From Alphaproteobacteria bacterium (GTDB lineage: Bacteria; Pseudomonadota; Alphaproteobacteria; JAEULC01), in NCBI GenBank assembly GCA_020846275.1, contig JADLEG010000107.1, positions 1-58,995 of the forward strand: a DNA stretch of 58,995 bases, read 5' to 3'. The translations under genes and the position numbers were made by a program. Each line of letters starts with the position of its first letter. The first letter of the stretch is position 1. Under the pieces are notes generated by a model. The model was not told the origin of the DNA. It saw nothing but the letters and a program-made list of their open reading frames with translations, and made no database searches. Positions 11,000 to 19,633 of this stretch are shown piece by piece.

Positions 11000-12478
11000 T
11001 TATCGCGCGCCTAATCCGCTAAAGACGGCCGGTCCAGTTTGCAGAATGATGTATAGATCCAGCCACAGCGACCAGTTGCGTATGTAAAACAGATCCTGTG
11101 CCTTTTGGATGGCCAGATCGCCGTCGCTGCGTGCAGTCACCTGCCACAGGCCGGTCAGGCCAGGCGGGACGCTTTCCCGAATCCGCTGAAACTCGTGATC
11201 GAAGTTGCTGGAATGATAGTGCGGAAACGGCCGGGGGCCAACAATGCTCATTTCGCCGCGGATGATGTTCCATATCTGGGGCAATTCGTCGAGGCTCGTC
11301 CGGCGGATGAAATTGCCGATCCGCGGCAGGATGCGCGGATCACGCGTAAGCTTGAAAAAACGATGCCACTCCGCCCGCGCCTCGGGACTATCCGCCAGGT
11401 GCGCGTCCAGACGCTGTTCGGCATCACGGTACATGCTGCGCAGCTTGAGCACCTTAAGGGAGCGCCCGTCGCGTCCAACCCGAACTTGGCGATAGAAGGC
11501 CGGGCCGGGATCCACGATCTTGATTGCAAGCGCGAGCACGCCCACGACCGGCAGGCAGGCCAGGCCGGCAGGTACGGCGAGCAGAAGATCGATCGCCCGT
11601 TTCAGCCAAAGGCAATGGCGTGCATGCAGGTCGCGCCGAATCTCGATGCCCACCGCGCCGCAGATCGTCCGGGTACGCAGCCACAGGCTCTGCATGTCCA
11701 TGGCGTCCTCGACCACGAACATGTGGACCGACGGCGCCCTGCCCTGGCGCACCGCCTCGTCGACCGTCCGGGTCGAGGTAAAGATCGCAACTTCGAGATC
11801 ATGGCTGAGCCGGTCCAGGTCGTGGGCGGCGCCCAGGACCGGCAAGCCGAACTGTTCCTGGCCGACCGTGGGATCATCGGCCGTGTACAGGAAGCCCACC
11901 GGCCGAAGCCCAAGCTCCGGCTCGGCCAGCAGCTTCCTGGCCAGCTCGACGTTCTTCGCGCCGCATCCCACGAGTACCGACGCCGCCCCCCAATGGCCCC
12001 GCCGGATCAGCGAGCGGCGCAGGAAGCACTCGATATAGTATCCCGTGAGGACCAGAAAGACGGCGTCGAGAAACAGAAACACGCAGGCTGCGGCATTGAC
12101 ACCCAGCCGGAACGCAAGGAGGAGCTCGATCCCCGCATAGATCATCACGCCGATCGCGCGCAGCCGGAACCGCTCATAGGGGCTGGGGCCGACCCCGACA
12201 TACATGCCAAGCACCAGGAAGAACACGATCAGCCACATGGGCGACAGGTAGTCGATGTTGATCGGCGCCGGCCGACCCGCATTGACGATCGTCTGGCTCA
12301 TGCTGGTCGAAGCCAGGATCGCGACCAGGTCGCCCGTCAGCAACGTCGCGGCGACGACGATCCGACGGCCGGCACCCGCGATCCTTAGGGGGCGCCGCGC
12401 CATCCACCAGCGCGACCGCCCCGCCAGGCTGCTTGCACCCAAGGCAGGGACGGTCACGGAGGTGTCGGCCTCGTTCAT
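11000..12478 (-). CDS. Exopolysaccharide initiating sugar-phosphate transferase (WbaP/polyprenyl glycosylphosphotransferase)
   Basis: 492 aa polytopic enzyme that would move a sugar-1-phosphate onto undecaprenyl phosphate to start the repeat unit. The N-terminal half has about four to five membrane helices and a nucleotide-binding-like middle domain (VLVGCGAKNVELARKLL). The C-terminal catalytic domain (~residues 290-490) has the helix KRAIDLLLAVPAGL, then YRQVRVGRDGR, LKLRSMYRDAE, RRTSLDELPQIWNI and MSIVGPRP, all diagnostic. Length and topology match WbaP-type rather than the short WcaJ-core proteins. It is transcribed away from the GDP-mannose epimerase-like gene side and toward the LuxR-type gene. 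Confidence 0.93.
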   Translation of the reverse strand: MNEADTSVTVPALGASSLAGRSRWWMARRPLRIAGAGRRIVVAATLLTGDLVAILASTSMSQTIVNAGRPAPINIDYLSPMWLIVFFLVLGMYVGVGPSPYERFRLRAIGVMIYAGIELLLAFRLGVNAAACVFLFLDAVFLVLTGYYIECFLRRSLIRRGHWGAASVLVGCGAKNVELARKLLAEPELGLRPVGFLYTADDPTVGQEQFGLPVLGAAHDLDRLSHDLEVAIFTSTRTVDEAVRQGRAPSVHMFVVEDAMDMQSLWLRTRTICGAVGIEIRRDLHARHCLWLKRAIDLLLAVPAGLACLPVVGVLALAIKIVDPGPAFYRQVRVGRDGRSLKVLKLRSMYRDAEQRLDAHLADSPEARAEWHRFFKLTRDPRILPRIGNFIRRTSLDELPQIWNIIRGEMSIVGPRPFPHYHSSNFDHEFQRIRESVPPGLTGLWQVTARSDGDLAIQKAQDLFYIRNWSLWLDLYIILQTGPAVFSGLGAR

Positions 12479-12554
12479 TTTTCACATCCACGGCACAGGA
12501 TGTCGTCGTTACCGACGCCGCAATTCGTCGGCCCGGAAGATCGCCGCCGAAGCA

Positions 12555-13547
12555 TCAGTCGCTCGCCAAGGCGGTAACGGCCATCGCTTCGTCCTTCACC
12601 CGTCCGGCGATCCACCGGTAGGTAGGGACGATGCCCTCGCGCAGCGGCATGCCCGGCTCCCAGCCGAGCACCTGCCGCAGCCGGCTGTTATCGCTGTTGC
12701 GTCCCCTGACCCCCTGCGGCTTCGTAAGATCGTGCCGCCTGACCACCGACTTGCCGGCCGCGTTTGCCGCGATATCCACCAGCTCGTTGATCGTGACGAG
12801 TTCGTCCGTCCCCAGGTTGAGCGGGGATGCATAGTCCGATTGCATGATCCGGTGGATCCCTTCGACGCAGTCGTCCACATACATGAACGAACGCGTCTGC
12901 TCGCCATCGCCCCAGATGTCGATCGTGTCGCCGTCGCGGCAACCCGCGACCTTGCGGCAGATGGCGGCGGGCGCCTTCTCCCGACCGCCATCGTAGGTGC
13001 CAAGCGGTCCATAGACGTTGTGGAAGCGCACCACGCGGGTCACGAGGCCCCAATCCTCGTGCGCGTACTGGCACAGCTTCTCCATGTACAGCTTCTCCAG
13101 GCCGTATCCCTCCTCCGGCTGCGCGGGAAACGCGTCCTCCTCGCGCAAGGGCACGACGTCGGGGCTTTTCTGCAGATGCAGCGGATAGATGCACGCCGAC
13201 GAAGAGAACAGGAACCGGTCGACGGCGGCCTTGCGGGACGCCTTGAGCATGTGGGCGTTGATCAGGGTGTTGTTGAGCGCGATCGCGGCGTGCGATCCGG
13301 AGATGTAGCCGATGCCCCCCATATCCGCGGCCAGATGGTAGACTTCGTCGACGCCCTGCACGGCAACGCGGCAGTTCTCCTCGTTCCGCAGGTCCATCTT
13401 GAGGAAGTCGTGGGCCTTCGACCGCTCGTACTCGGGGAGCTTGATATCGGCTCCTCGGACGAAATACCCCTTGTTGACCAGATACGAGACCAAGTGGTGT
13501 CCGATGAAGCCGCCCGCTCCCGTAACGAGTGCTGCTTTCTTCGGCAT
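12555..13547 (-). CDS. GDP-mannose 3,5-epimerase-like extended SDR
   Basis: 330 aa NAD-dependent sugar epimerase. The Rossmann motif is TGAGGFIG. Several blocks match plant GDP-mannose 3,5-epimerase closely: LAADMGGIGYI, SSSACIYP, RFHNVYG, GGREKAPAAICRK, GDGEQTRSF and GVRGRNSDN. The GME catalytic set is present with the same spacing as in the plant enzyme: Cys119, Tyr148 and Lys152 (YxxxK), and Lys191 in REKAPAA. GME converts GDP-D-mannose to GDP-L-galactose and GDP-L-gulose. A ManC/AlgA-type enzyme that makes GDP-mannose is in the same cluster. The start has an AAGGAGAGG site. The specific assignment rests on motif recall, not a search; another GDP-sugar epimerase remains possible. Confidence 0.85.
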   Translation of the reverse strand: MPKKAALVTGAGGFIGHHLVSYLVNKGYFVRGADIKLPEYERSKAHDFLKMDLRNEENCRVAVQGVDEVYHLAADMGGIGYISGSHAAIALNNTLINAHMLKASRKAAVDRFLFSSSACIYPLHLQKSPDVVPLREEDAFPAQPEEGYGLEKLYMEKLCQYAHEDWGLVTRVVRFHNVYGPLGTYDGGREKAPAAICRKVAGCRDGDTIDIWGDGEQTRSFMYVDDCVEGIHRIMQSDYASPLNLGTDELVTINELVDIAANAAGKSVVRRHDLTKPQGVRGRNSDNSRLRQVLGWEPGMPLREGIVPTYRWIAGRVKDEAMAVTALASD

Positions 13548-13613
13548 AGACCTCTCCTTACCTATCGATGCACATACCTAGGCTAGCCAATCGACGTCGA
13601 CGCACCGCGCCCG

Positions 13614-14393
13614 TCATGCGGAGGCCCGCGAACCCCAAAGCTGGCCCAGCGCCAGGACCAGGAAGGCCGGAACGATCTTGAAGTAGCGCCGCCACAGGCG
13701 CCGCGGCTCCGACAAGAGCCGAAACAGCCATTCCAGGCCGCTGCGCTGCATCCAGCGCGGCGCCTGCCTCTTCGTACCCGCCAGGAAATCGAACGCCGCG
13801 CCGACCCCGATCAGCACCGGCGCATCGATGCGGCCGACATGCGCGGCCATCCAGTATTCCTGCTTGGGCGTGCTGAGGCCCACCCAGACGATGTCGGGCC
13901 GGGCGGCATTGATCCGCCGGACCGCCTCGGCATCCTCGCTGGCGGAGACCGGGCCAAAGGGCGGGGTCAGCGTGCCGACCACCGAAAGCCCAGGATTGGC
14001 GCGGCGCAACGACTCCTCCAGCTTCTCCGCGATGCCCGGACCGCCGCCGTAGTAGAAATGCCGGATGCCGCGCTCGGCCGGCAGCGCGCTGACCGCCCGC
14101 ATCAGATCTGGCCCGTAGACGCGCCGCGTGCGCGAGAACCCCAGCAGGCGCGCCATCCACACCAGCGGCATGCCGTCGGGCGTGACCAGCCCCGCCTGGT
14201 TGTGGATCCGGCGCAGCTCGGCGTTGGTCCTGCTTTCGATGACGCCATGCACGCCGGTGATGCAGACATAGTTTGGCGTCCGCGCCCGGATCCACCGCTC
14301 GACCGATCCGACGGCGTCGGCCACGGTGATGGCGCTGACCCCCACCCCAAGGATGTCGACGCGCGGGTGTTCGCGGGTCGACGCGCCGTTCAA
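13614..14393 (-). CDS. WecG/TagA/CpsF-family glycosyltransferase (GT26)
   Basis: 259 aa if started at TTG 14393, which follows GGAGGG by 7 nt; the frame is open to 14525 but the extra 44 residues are low-complexity and lie outside the family core. Family motifs: VDILGVGVSAI near the start, NYVCITGVHGVIE, LVTPDGMPLVWMARLLG, RVYGPDLM, the VWVGLSTPKQEYWMA block and GVGAAFDFLAGTKRQAPRWMQ. This family adds the second sugar (often ManNAc-type) to the lipid-linked first sugar. It runs in the same direction as the GME-like and initiating transferase genes. Confidence 0.9.
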   Translation of the reverse strand: MNGASTREHPRVDILGVGVSAITVADAVGSVERWIRARTPNYVCITGVHGVIESRTNAELRRIHNQAGLVTPDGMPLVWMARLLGFSRTRRVYGPDLMRAVSALPAERGIRHFYYGGGPGIAEKLEESLRRANPGLSVVGTLTPPFGPVSASEDAEAVRRINAARPDIVWVGLSTPKQEYWMAAHVGRIDAPVLIGVGAAFDFLAGTKRQAPRWMQRSGLEWLFRLLSEPRRLWRRYFKIVPAFLVLALGQLWGSRASA

Positions 14394-14883
14394 TTGACGG
14401 CCCTCCGGCTGAAAGCCTGCACGGTATCCACCGCGCGCGACAGGCGCTGGTCGTTCTTCGGCAGAGGCCGATTCTCGATCCTGGATGCCGAGCCGGTCAG
14501 GTCGATGACATGCTTCGTCATTCAAGGCCTCGCGGCCAGGACGACCACCGGCAACTTTTCGTCGCGCTGGTACTCATGGAAAAAATCTTCGCCCAGCGAA
14601 CCTGATCCCGCTATTGAGCAAGAGGAGCATCTCGCCAATTGCGCGAGCGTTTTTTGAAGTACCCCATTGGAGCGGCGCGCTGACCTCGACCTAACGACTT
14701 GCCGACGCTCGCAAAGCGTCGAGCCGTCCCGCTCGCGCGCGCATATCGGGCGACATCACGCCATTCCCCCAAGGGGGTACCCACGATGATCGACGGCCCT
14801 ATGCTTCGCCGGGCCAGCGATCGAGCGCCGTGATCGGTATGATCGGGCCCATGACCCCTGGACCCAACGCAATGCATGCCAGA
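14394..14883. other. Long non-coding divergent region upstream of the main exopolysaccharide operon
   Basis: No supported gene. It contains three dyads on the side of the OPX gene: CTCGC-N7-GCGAG followed by a T-run (14631-14655), CGACGCT-N5-AGCGTCG (14703-14721) and CCCCC-AA-GGGGG (14766-14777). The region separates oppositely transcribed glycosyltransferase and export genes, so it should hold both promoters and possibly a structured 5' leader for the exopolysaccharide operon. Confidence 0.5.
14631..14655 (+). terminator. Weak hairpin plus T-run (possible leader attenuator)
   Basis: A 5-bp stem CTCGC/GCGAG with a 7-nt loop is followed by CG and six T residues. No plus-strand gene ends just upstream, so if functional it would act inside the leader of the operon starting near 14884. 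The stem is short; this is tentative. Confidence 0.25.
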
Positions 14884-16203
14884 ATGAATACTCAGCCAGC
14901 CGCCCGGGTGCGTCGCTCGCCGCTCCGTCGCGCCATTCTTCTCTGGGCCTTGATGGCGGCATGTCCGCTTGTGGTTGAGCGCGCCGCCGCCCAAGGAACA
15001 ACCGGGGCCCAGGGCATCTACCGGCTGGCTCCCGGCGACAGGATCACCGTCACCGTCTTCGGCCAGACCGATCTTTCCGGCGATTTCCTGATCGACACGG
15101 CCGGCAGCATTTCGCTGCCGTTGATCGGCGCGGTCCAGGTCAGCAACTTGACGCTCCCGGAGATCGAGGGGCGGATCACCGAGCGGCTGGCCGACGGCTA
15201 CCTGCGGCGCCCCTCCGTGAGCGCCCGCATCATGGAGCTGCGGCCGATCTACGTCGTCGGCAACGTGAAGGCGCCGGGCAGCTACCCCTACCGCTCGGGC
15301 ATGTCCGTGATGAGCGCGATCGCGCTGGGCGGCGGGCCTGGCTCGGCCAAGGCCCTGGACAGCGTCGCGTTGGCGGATTTCCTCACATCGGAGGAACGTG
15401 CAAGCACGCTCGAGGCGACACGCCGCGCCTTGCAGGTCAAGAAAGCGCGCCTTGAGGCCCAGACCAAGGGCGCCCGCAGCTTCGATGCTCCCGCAAATGG
15501 CGACGGCGACCGTGGCTTGGCCGCGCTCGTGGCCAGCGAGCGCGAGGTCATGGAGTTTCAGGTCAAGTCGCTGGACCGGCAGCTCGAAATTCTGCGCGCA
15601 CAAATTCCGCTGATGTGGCGCGAGATGGATGCGGTCCGGGGCCAGGCCGTGGCGGAGAAGCGGCAGCTCGAGATGATCCAGCTGCGCCTCGACGACAACT
15701 ACAAACTGCTGAACAAGGACCTCGCCGTGCGCTCGACTGTCCTGGCGATGGAACGTGACAAGGCAAACAGCCAGGTGAACCTGTCGAAATTCCAGGCCGA
15801 GGCTGCCCATCTCGAACAGACCATGGGCACGATCGACATCCGGATTCTCGAGGCCCAGAACCTGTATCACCAGCGCGTCATGACCGAGCTGCAGGAGACA
15901 CGGACAAAGCTGCAGGAGATCGAGTCGATGCTGCCGACCGCGCGCGAGACCCGCTCGGTCAAGCTGAACCAGATCAGCGATGCCGATGACGCCGACGATG
16001 TGGACCGCAGCATCGTCGTGGTCCGCACCACCGGCCGCCAAGTCGAGATGTTGCCGGCAAGCGAATCTACGCTGCTGGAACCGGGCGATGTCGTCCGCAT
16101 CACGAAGATCCAAACCGGTTCGCGCTCCTTCCCCGGCATGCAGACGCGAACGGCTCGCGAACGCGGCCCGGCACAGGCTGCCACCTCTCAGCCGCTCGAC
16201 TAG
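14884..16203 (+). CDS. Polysaccharide export protein (OPX/Wza-GumB-like) with long coiled-coil
   Basis: About 439 aa from ATG 14884; in-frame starts also exist at 14830 (GTG), 14839, 14851 and 14872. The N-terminus has a positively charged region and a hydrophobic signal (RRAILLWALMAACPLVV, then AAA), then a Poly_export domain (YRLAPGDRITVTVFGQ) and an SLBB-type segment (YVVGNVKAPGSYPYRSGM). Residues ~190-360 are strongly heptad-like (MEFQVKSLDRQLEILRAQ onward), so the protein probably projects a coiled coil into the periplasm. The end returns to SLBB-like sequence (LEPGDVVRITKIQ). It would form the outer-membrane export channel with the chain-length protein at 19624-21306. Confidence 0.88.
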   Translation: MNTQPAARVRRSPLRRAILLWALMAACPLVVERAAAQGTTGAQGIYRLAPGDRITVTVFGQTDLSGDFLIDTAGSISLPLIGAVQVSNLTLPEIEGRITERLADGYLRRPSVSARIMELRPIYVVGNVKAPGSYPYRSGMSVMSAIALGGGPGSAKALDSVALADFLTSEERASTLEATRRALQVKKARLEAQTKGARSFDAPANGDGDRGLAALVASEREVMEFQVKSLDRQLEILRAQIPLMWREMDAVRGQAVAEKRQLEMIQLRLDDNYKLLNKDLAVRSTVLAMERDKANSQVNLSKFQAEAAHLEQTMGTIDIRILEAQNLYHQRVMTELQETRTKLQEIESMLPTARETRSVKLNQISDADDADDVDRSIVVVRTTGRQVEMLPASESTLLEPGDVVRITKIQTGSRSFPGMQTRTARERGPAQAATSQPLD

Positions 16204-16220
16204 GAGCGTGGAGCCCACCG

Positions 16221-17831
16221 GTGTTTGAAGACGCTCGACGACTAGCCGACAAGACCAGCATTGAGGCCGATATCTGCGTGATTGGCGCCGGCGCCGCGGG
16301 GATCACCATCGCCTCGGGGTTCGTCGGCACCGGCCGCCGGGTGTGCGTCATCGAGAGCGGCGGGCTCGACTTCGATTCGAACGTTCAGCGGCTGCACAAG
16401 GGAATCAACACCGGCCTCTACTACGAGCCGCTGGATCTGTGCCGCGTGCGCGGCTTTGGCGGCAGCACCGGACCGCAGGGCTGGGGCGGATGGTGCAAGC
16501 CGCTGGCGTCCATCGACTTTTCCGATCGCCCCTGGCTCTCGATGCCCGGCTGGCCATTCGGCCGCCAGGAGCTCGATGCCTACTACCAGCGCGCCTTCTC
16601 GACCCTGAGCCTGCCCCCGGAGACCGAACGCATCGCGCAGGCCGCGGAGGGCGGCAGCGAGGTCTTGCAGCTTGCCAATACGGTCTGCCGGACCGAGTTA
16701 TGCGCGCTCAGTCCGCAACCCCACCTGGGCCATGTCTCGCGCGATCTGCTTCGCGCGGCGCCCAACGTGCGGGTCCTGCTTTATGCCAACGCGACATTGA
16801 TCGCGACCGACCCTGCGGCGCGCGCCGTGACGAGTGTTCAAGTCGCGACGCTGGCCGGCAATACGCTCGACGTCACGGCGCGGTTCATCGTGCTGGCGGC
16901 CGGCGGGATCGAAAACCCGCGCCTGTTGTTGCTCTCGGACCAGGTGAACTCAAGGGGGTTGGGCAATCATGCCGACCTGGTCGGTCGATGCTTCATGGAG
17001 CACCCGCGGTTTTCCTGGGGATCCGTGACGGCGACCCATCTCGCCCCCCTGCTGTTGCGATACGATCCGGGTTCCGTGGTGCGCCAGCGAAAGATCGGCG
17101 CCAGCCAGCCGGCATCCGACCTGCTGTTCGGTGCCGGCGTGGCGCTGGACGAGGCGACGCAGCGGAACCAGAAGATCCTGAACGGACGCTCCTGGATCGT
17201 GCCCACGCCGGAATCCGGCGAGCACGAGAGCGGACGCGAGTTCAAGGAAATCGTGTTCTGGCTGAAAAAGAGGCGCATTCCCGCCGATCTCGGACGGCGC
17301 CTCGGCAGGGTCGCCCGCAACATGCCGAACGTCGCGGCAACCATCGCCCTGCATCTGCGCGGCCGCGTAAAACGGCCGCGTCGGTGGCAATTCATCACCG
17401 TCATGGAGCAGGATGCCTACCCCGATAGCCGCGTCACGCTGGATCGCAGCCGCGACGCGCTGGGGCTGCGAAAGGTACGCCTGCACTGGCGCATCGGTGC
17501 GCTGACCGAGGAATCCTTCCGGCGCACCCGCCGGCTGCTGGTCGCGAACATGAAGGCCGCCGGCGTCAATTGCGAGATGAACCTTGCAGCCGCCGAGGCA
17601 GAGCCGGTCGATGAGCCGCGCTGGGTCTGGCACCACATGGGAACCACCCGGATGAGCCGCCAGGCCGGCGACGGTGTGGTCGATCCGAATTGCCGGCTGC
17701 ATGGCATGGAAAACCTATATGTCGCGGGCAGTTCCGTCTTTCCGACCGGCGGCAACGACATGCCGACGCTGACCATCGTGGCCTTGGCCCACCGCTTGAC
17801 CGACCACCTGCGCTCGCGCCTGGCCGAATAG
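16221..17831 (+). CDS. GMC-family FAD-dependent oxidoreductase
   Basis: 536 aa. The FAD-binding motif is at the N-terminus (ADICVIGAGAAGITIASGF), the substrate/FAD loop RGFGGSTGPQGWGGWC follows, then FIVLAAGGIENPRLLLLS, and the C-terminal GMC signature HHMGTTRMS ... GSSVFPTGGNDMPTLTIVALA. The GTG start has GGAG 7 nt upstream and lies 17 nt after the OPX stop, so the genes are co-transcribed. GMC enzymes oxidise alcohols, including sugars; a role in modifying a repeat-unit sugar or lipid-linked intermediate is inferred from position only. Confidence 0.9.
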   Translation: MFEDARRLADKTSIEADICVIGAGAAGITIASGFVGTGRRVCVIESGGLDFDSNVQRLHKGINTGLYYEPLDLCRVRGFGGSTGPQGWGGWCKPLASIDFSDRPWLSMPGWPFGRQELDAYYQRAFSTLSLPPETERIAQAAEGGSEVLQLANTVCRTELCALSPQPHLGHVSRDLLRAAPNVRVLLYANATLIATDPAARAVTSVQVATLAGNTLDVTARFIVLAAGGIENPRLLLLSDQVNSRGLGNHADLVGRCFMEHPRFSWGSVTATHLAPLLLRYDPGSVVRQRKIGASQPASDLLFGAGVALDEATQRNQKILNGRSWIVPTPESGEHESGREFKEIVFWLKKRRIPADLGRRLGRVARNMPNVAATIALHLRGRVKRPRRWQFITVMEQDAYPDSRVTLDRSRDALGLRKVRLHWRIGALTEESFRRTRRLLVANMKAAGVNCEMNLAAAEAEPVDEPRWVWHHMGTTRMSRQAGDGVVDPNCRLHGMENLYVAGSSVFPTGGNDMPTLTIVALAHRLTDHLRSRLAE

Positions 17832-17900
17832 CGGCACCCCGTCGCATCGAAGCGGTCCGTATCCGCCACGCGGCCAATATCGGCACAGCACTGCTTGTAC

Positions 17901-17931
17901 GGATTACTCCGTCTGAAGTGGGGAATACTCC
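17901..17931. promoter_or_regulatory. Tandem GGANTACTCC sites upstream of manC
   Basis: GGATTACTCC (17901-17910) and GGAATACTCC (17922-17931) are 21 bp apart, two helical turns, in the 225-nt gap between the GMC gene and the ManC/AlgA gene. The same motif recurs before the chain-length gene. Probable binding sites for a cluster regulator. Confidence 0.5.
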
Positions 17932-18056
17932 TTTTCAGGCCCGATTCTCGCAAGTTCCCCAGTCTATAGTTCATCCGCCGGTTTGCGGCAGTCTAGGGCT
18001 GCATCCAAGCAAAAGAGCGAAATGATCCTCGCGGATTGCGTAGAGAGGAGACGACC

Positions 18057-19469
18057 GTGTCAAAATCGATCCGTCCGCTGGTCATCTGTGGCGGGGCCGG
18101 AACACGGTTGTGGCCGCTCTCGAGAAATTCCCTTCCCAAGCAGTTCGTTCCGCTGCTCGGAGAGCATTCCAGCTTCCAGGAAACGGTGCTGCGCGTGCGC
18201 GGGCCCGATTTCGCCGAGCGGCCACTGGTGTTGACGAACCGCTCCCACCGTTTTCTCGTCGAACGACAACTGGCGGAGATCGGCGTCCAGGCGGACATCA
18301 TCCTCGAGCCATGCCGGCGCGAATCCGGTCCCGCAATCCTTGCCGGCTGCGTCGTGACCGATTCCGAAGAGCCCGACCAGCCCGTCCTGGTCGTCGCGGC
18401 CGACCAGGTGATGCGCGACGCGGCGGCGTTCCGCGCAGCCGTAACCTCCGCCATTCCGGCCGCGCAAGCCGGGCACCTGGTCATGTTCGGGATCACCCCG
18501 ACCCATCCGGCGACCGAATACGGCTATATCGAGCCGGGACCGCGAACGGTCGGCAATGCCTTCATCGTCTACCGCTTCGCGGAAAAGCCGGAAGCGACCG
18601 CAGCGGCGAACTACATCCTGTCCGGATATGTTTGGAATTCCGGCAATTTCCTGTTCATGCCGCGCATCCTGATCGAGGAATACAGGCGCCTTGCGCCCAA
18701 GACGGTCGAAATGGTCTGCCAGTCGGTTGCCGACGCCGAGGACGAGGGCGGAGCCACCGCGATCGACGTCAAGTCCTTCGGCCAGGCGGAATCGAGATCG
18801 ATCGACTACGCGGTGATGGAGCACACGTCGCTGGCGGCGGTGGTTCAGCTTTCCTGCGGCTGGTCCGATGTCGGGAACTGGAACTCGCTATGGTCGCTGA
18901 GCGAACGCGATGAATGCGAGAACGTCCAGCACGGCGATGTCGAGCTGCTGGATGCGCATCGCTGCTTCGTATCGAGCGACGGGGCCTTGACCTCCCTGCT
19001 CGGCGTTTCCGACCTGGTGGTCGTGGTCAACCGCGACGCCATCCTCGTGGCGGATCGCAATCGCACCGCCGAGGTCAAGCACGTGGTCGAGTCGCTGCGC
19101 TACAAGGGCCGGTCCGAGGCCGAAACCCATGCGCGCGTCTACCGGCCCTGGGGCTGGTACCAGGTCATCGACGGTGGCGACGCTTTCCAGGTGAAGCGGA
19201 TCGTCGTGCTGCCGCAGGGCCGCCTGTCGCTGCAGAAGCACCAGCATCGATCCGAACACTGGATCGTCGTCAGCGGGACCGCCCGGATCACGGTCGACAG
19301 CACGGTCAGAGCCGTATCCGCCAACGAGCATGTGCATATACCGGTCGCTTCCATTCATCGCCTCGAGAACCCGGGCGACGAGCCCGTCGAGCTGATCGAG
19401 GTGCAGAACGGCACCTATTTCGGCGAGGACGACATCATCCGGCTTGAGGATGCCTACCACCGTGCCTGA
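18057..19469 (+). CDS. Mannose-1-phosphate guanylyltransferase / mannose-6-phosphate isomerase (ManC/AlgA type)
   Basis: 470 aa bifunctional enzyme supplying GDP-mannose. The pyrophosphorylase signature is at the N-terminus (CGGAGTRLWPLSR, then PKQF), with FAEKPEATAAANYI in the middle. The C-terminal ~110 residues are the cupin-type isomerase domain (RPWGWYQVID, LSLQKHQHRSEHWIVVSG, ENPGDEPVELIEVQ). GTG 18057 has AGAGAGGAG six bases upstream; an upstream in-frame TTG (18036) is less likely. Its product is the substrate expected by the GME-like epimerase at 12555-13547. Confidence 0.94.
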   Translation: MSKSIRPLVICGGAGTRLWPLSRNSLPKQFVPLLGEHSSFQETVLRVRGPDFAERPLVLTNRSHRFLVERQLAEIGVQADIILEPCRRESGPAILAGCVVTDSEEPDQPVLVVAADQVMRDAAAFRAAVTSAIPAAQAGHLVMFGITPTHPATEYGYIEPGPRTVGNAFIVYRFAEKPEATAAANYILSGYVWNSGNFLFMPRILIEEYRRLAPKTVEMVCQSVADAEDEGGATAIDVKSFGQAESRSIDYAVMEHTSLAAVVQLSCGWSDVGNWNSLWSLSERDECENVQHGDVELLDAHRCFVSSDGALTSLLGVSDLVVVVNRDAILVADRNRTAEVKHVVESLRYKGRSEAETHARVYRPWGWYQVIDGGDAFQVKRIVVLPQGRLSLQKHQHRSEHWIVVSGTARITVDSTVRAVSANEHVHIPVASIHRLENPGDEPVELIEVQNGTYFGEDDIIRLEDAYHRA

Positions 19470-19485
19470 ACGAACGGGCGATCAC

Positions 19486-19506
19486 GGAGTATGCCGGGAG
19501 TACTCC
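19486..19506. promoter_or_regulatory. GGAGTA palindrome upstream of the chain-length/kinase gene
   Basis: A perfect 10-bp palindrome GGAGTACTCC (19497-19506) is preceded 11 bp earlier by the related GGAGTATGCC (19486-19495). It lies in the 154-nt gap after manC, about 120 nt before the next start. It matches the pair before manC, so both probably bind the same regulator. Confidence 0.5.
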
Positions 19507-19567
19507 AAAAGCGCTCTTTACTGCCCCCGACATTACCGATCCAATTGCCGGTGAACGGGGCAGAGCA

Positions 19568-19633
19568 ATGAAAATCAACGACGTACGCCGCTCACGCGCA
19601 TCCAGTGCGCGACCGAGGCCGCCATGCGCCTGA
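19568..19633 (+). other. Possible 21-codon upstream ORF coupled to the chain-length gene
   Basis: ATG 19568 is preceded by a purine-rich GGGGCAGAG. The frame encodes 21 residues rich in Arg/Pro and ends in TGA at 19631-19633, which overlaps an in-frame ATG (19633) of the following gene as TGATG. It could be a leader peptide coupling translation, or chance; no homologue is recognised. Confidence 0.25.

Noticed and set aside
14394..14525. N-terminal extension of the WecG/TagA gene up to TTG 14525
   Set aside because: The extra 44 residues fall outside the family core and TTG 14393 has a far better ribosome site (GGAGGG, 7 nt).
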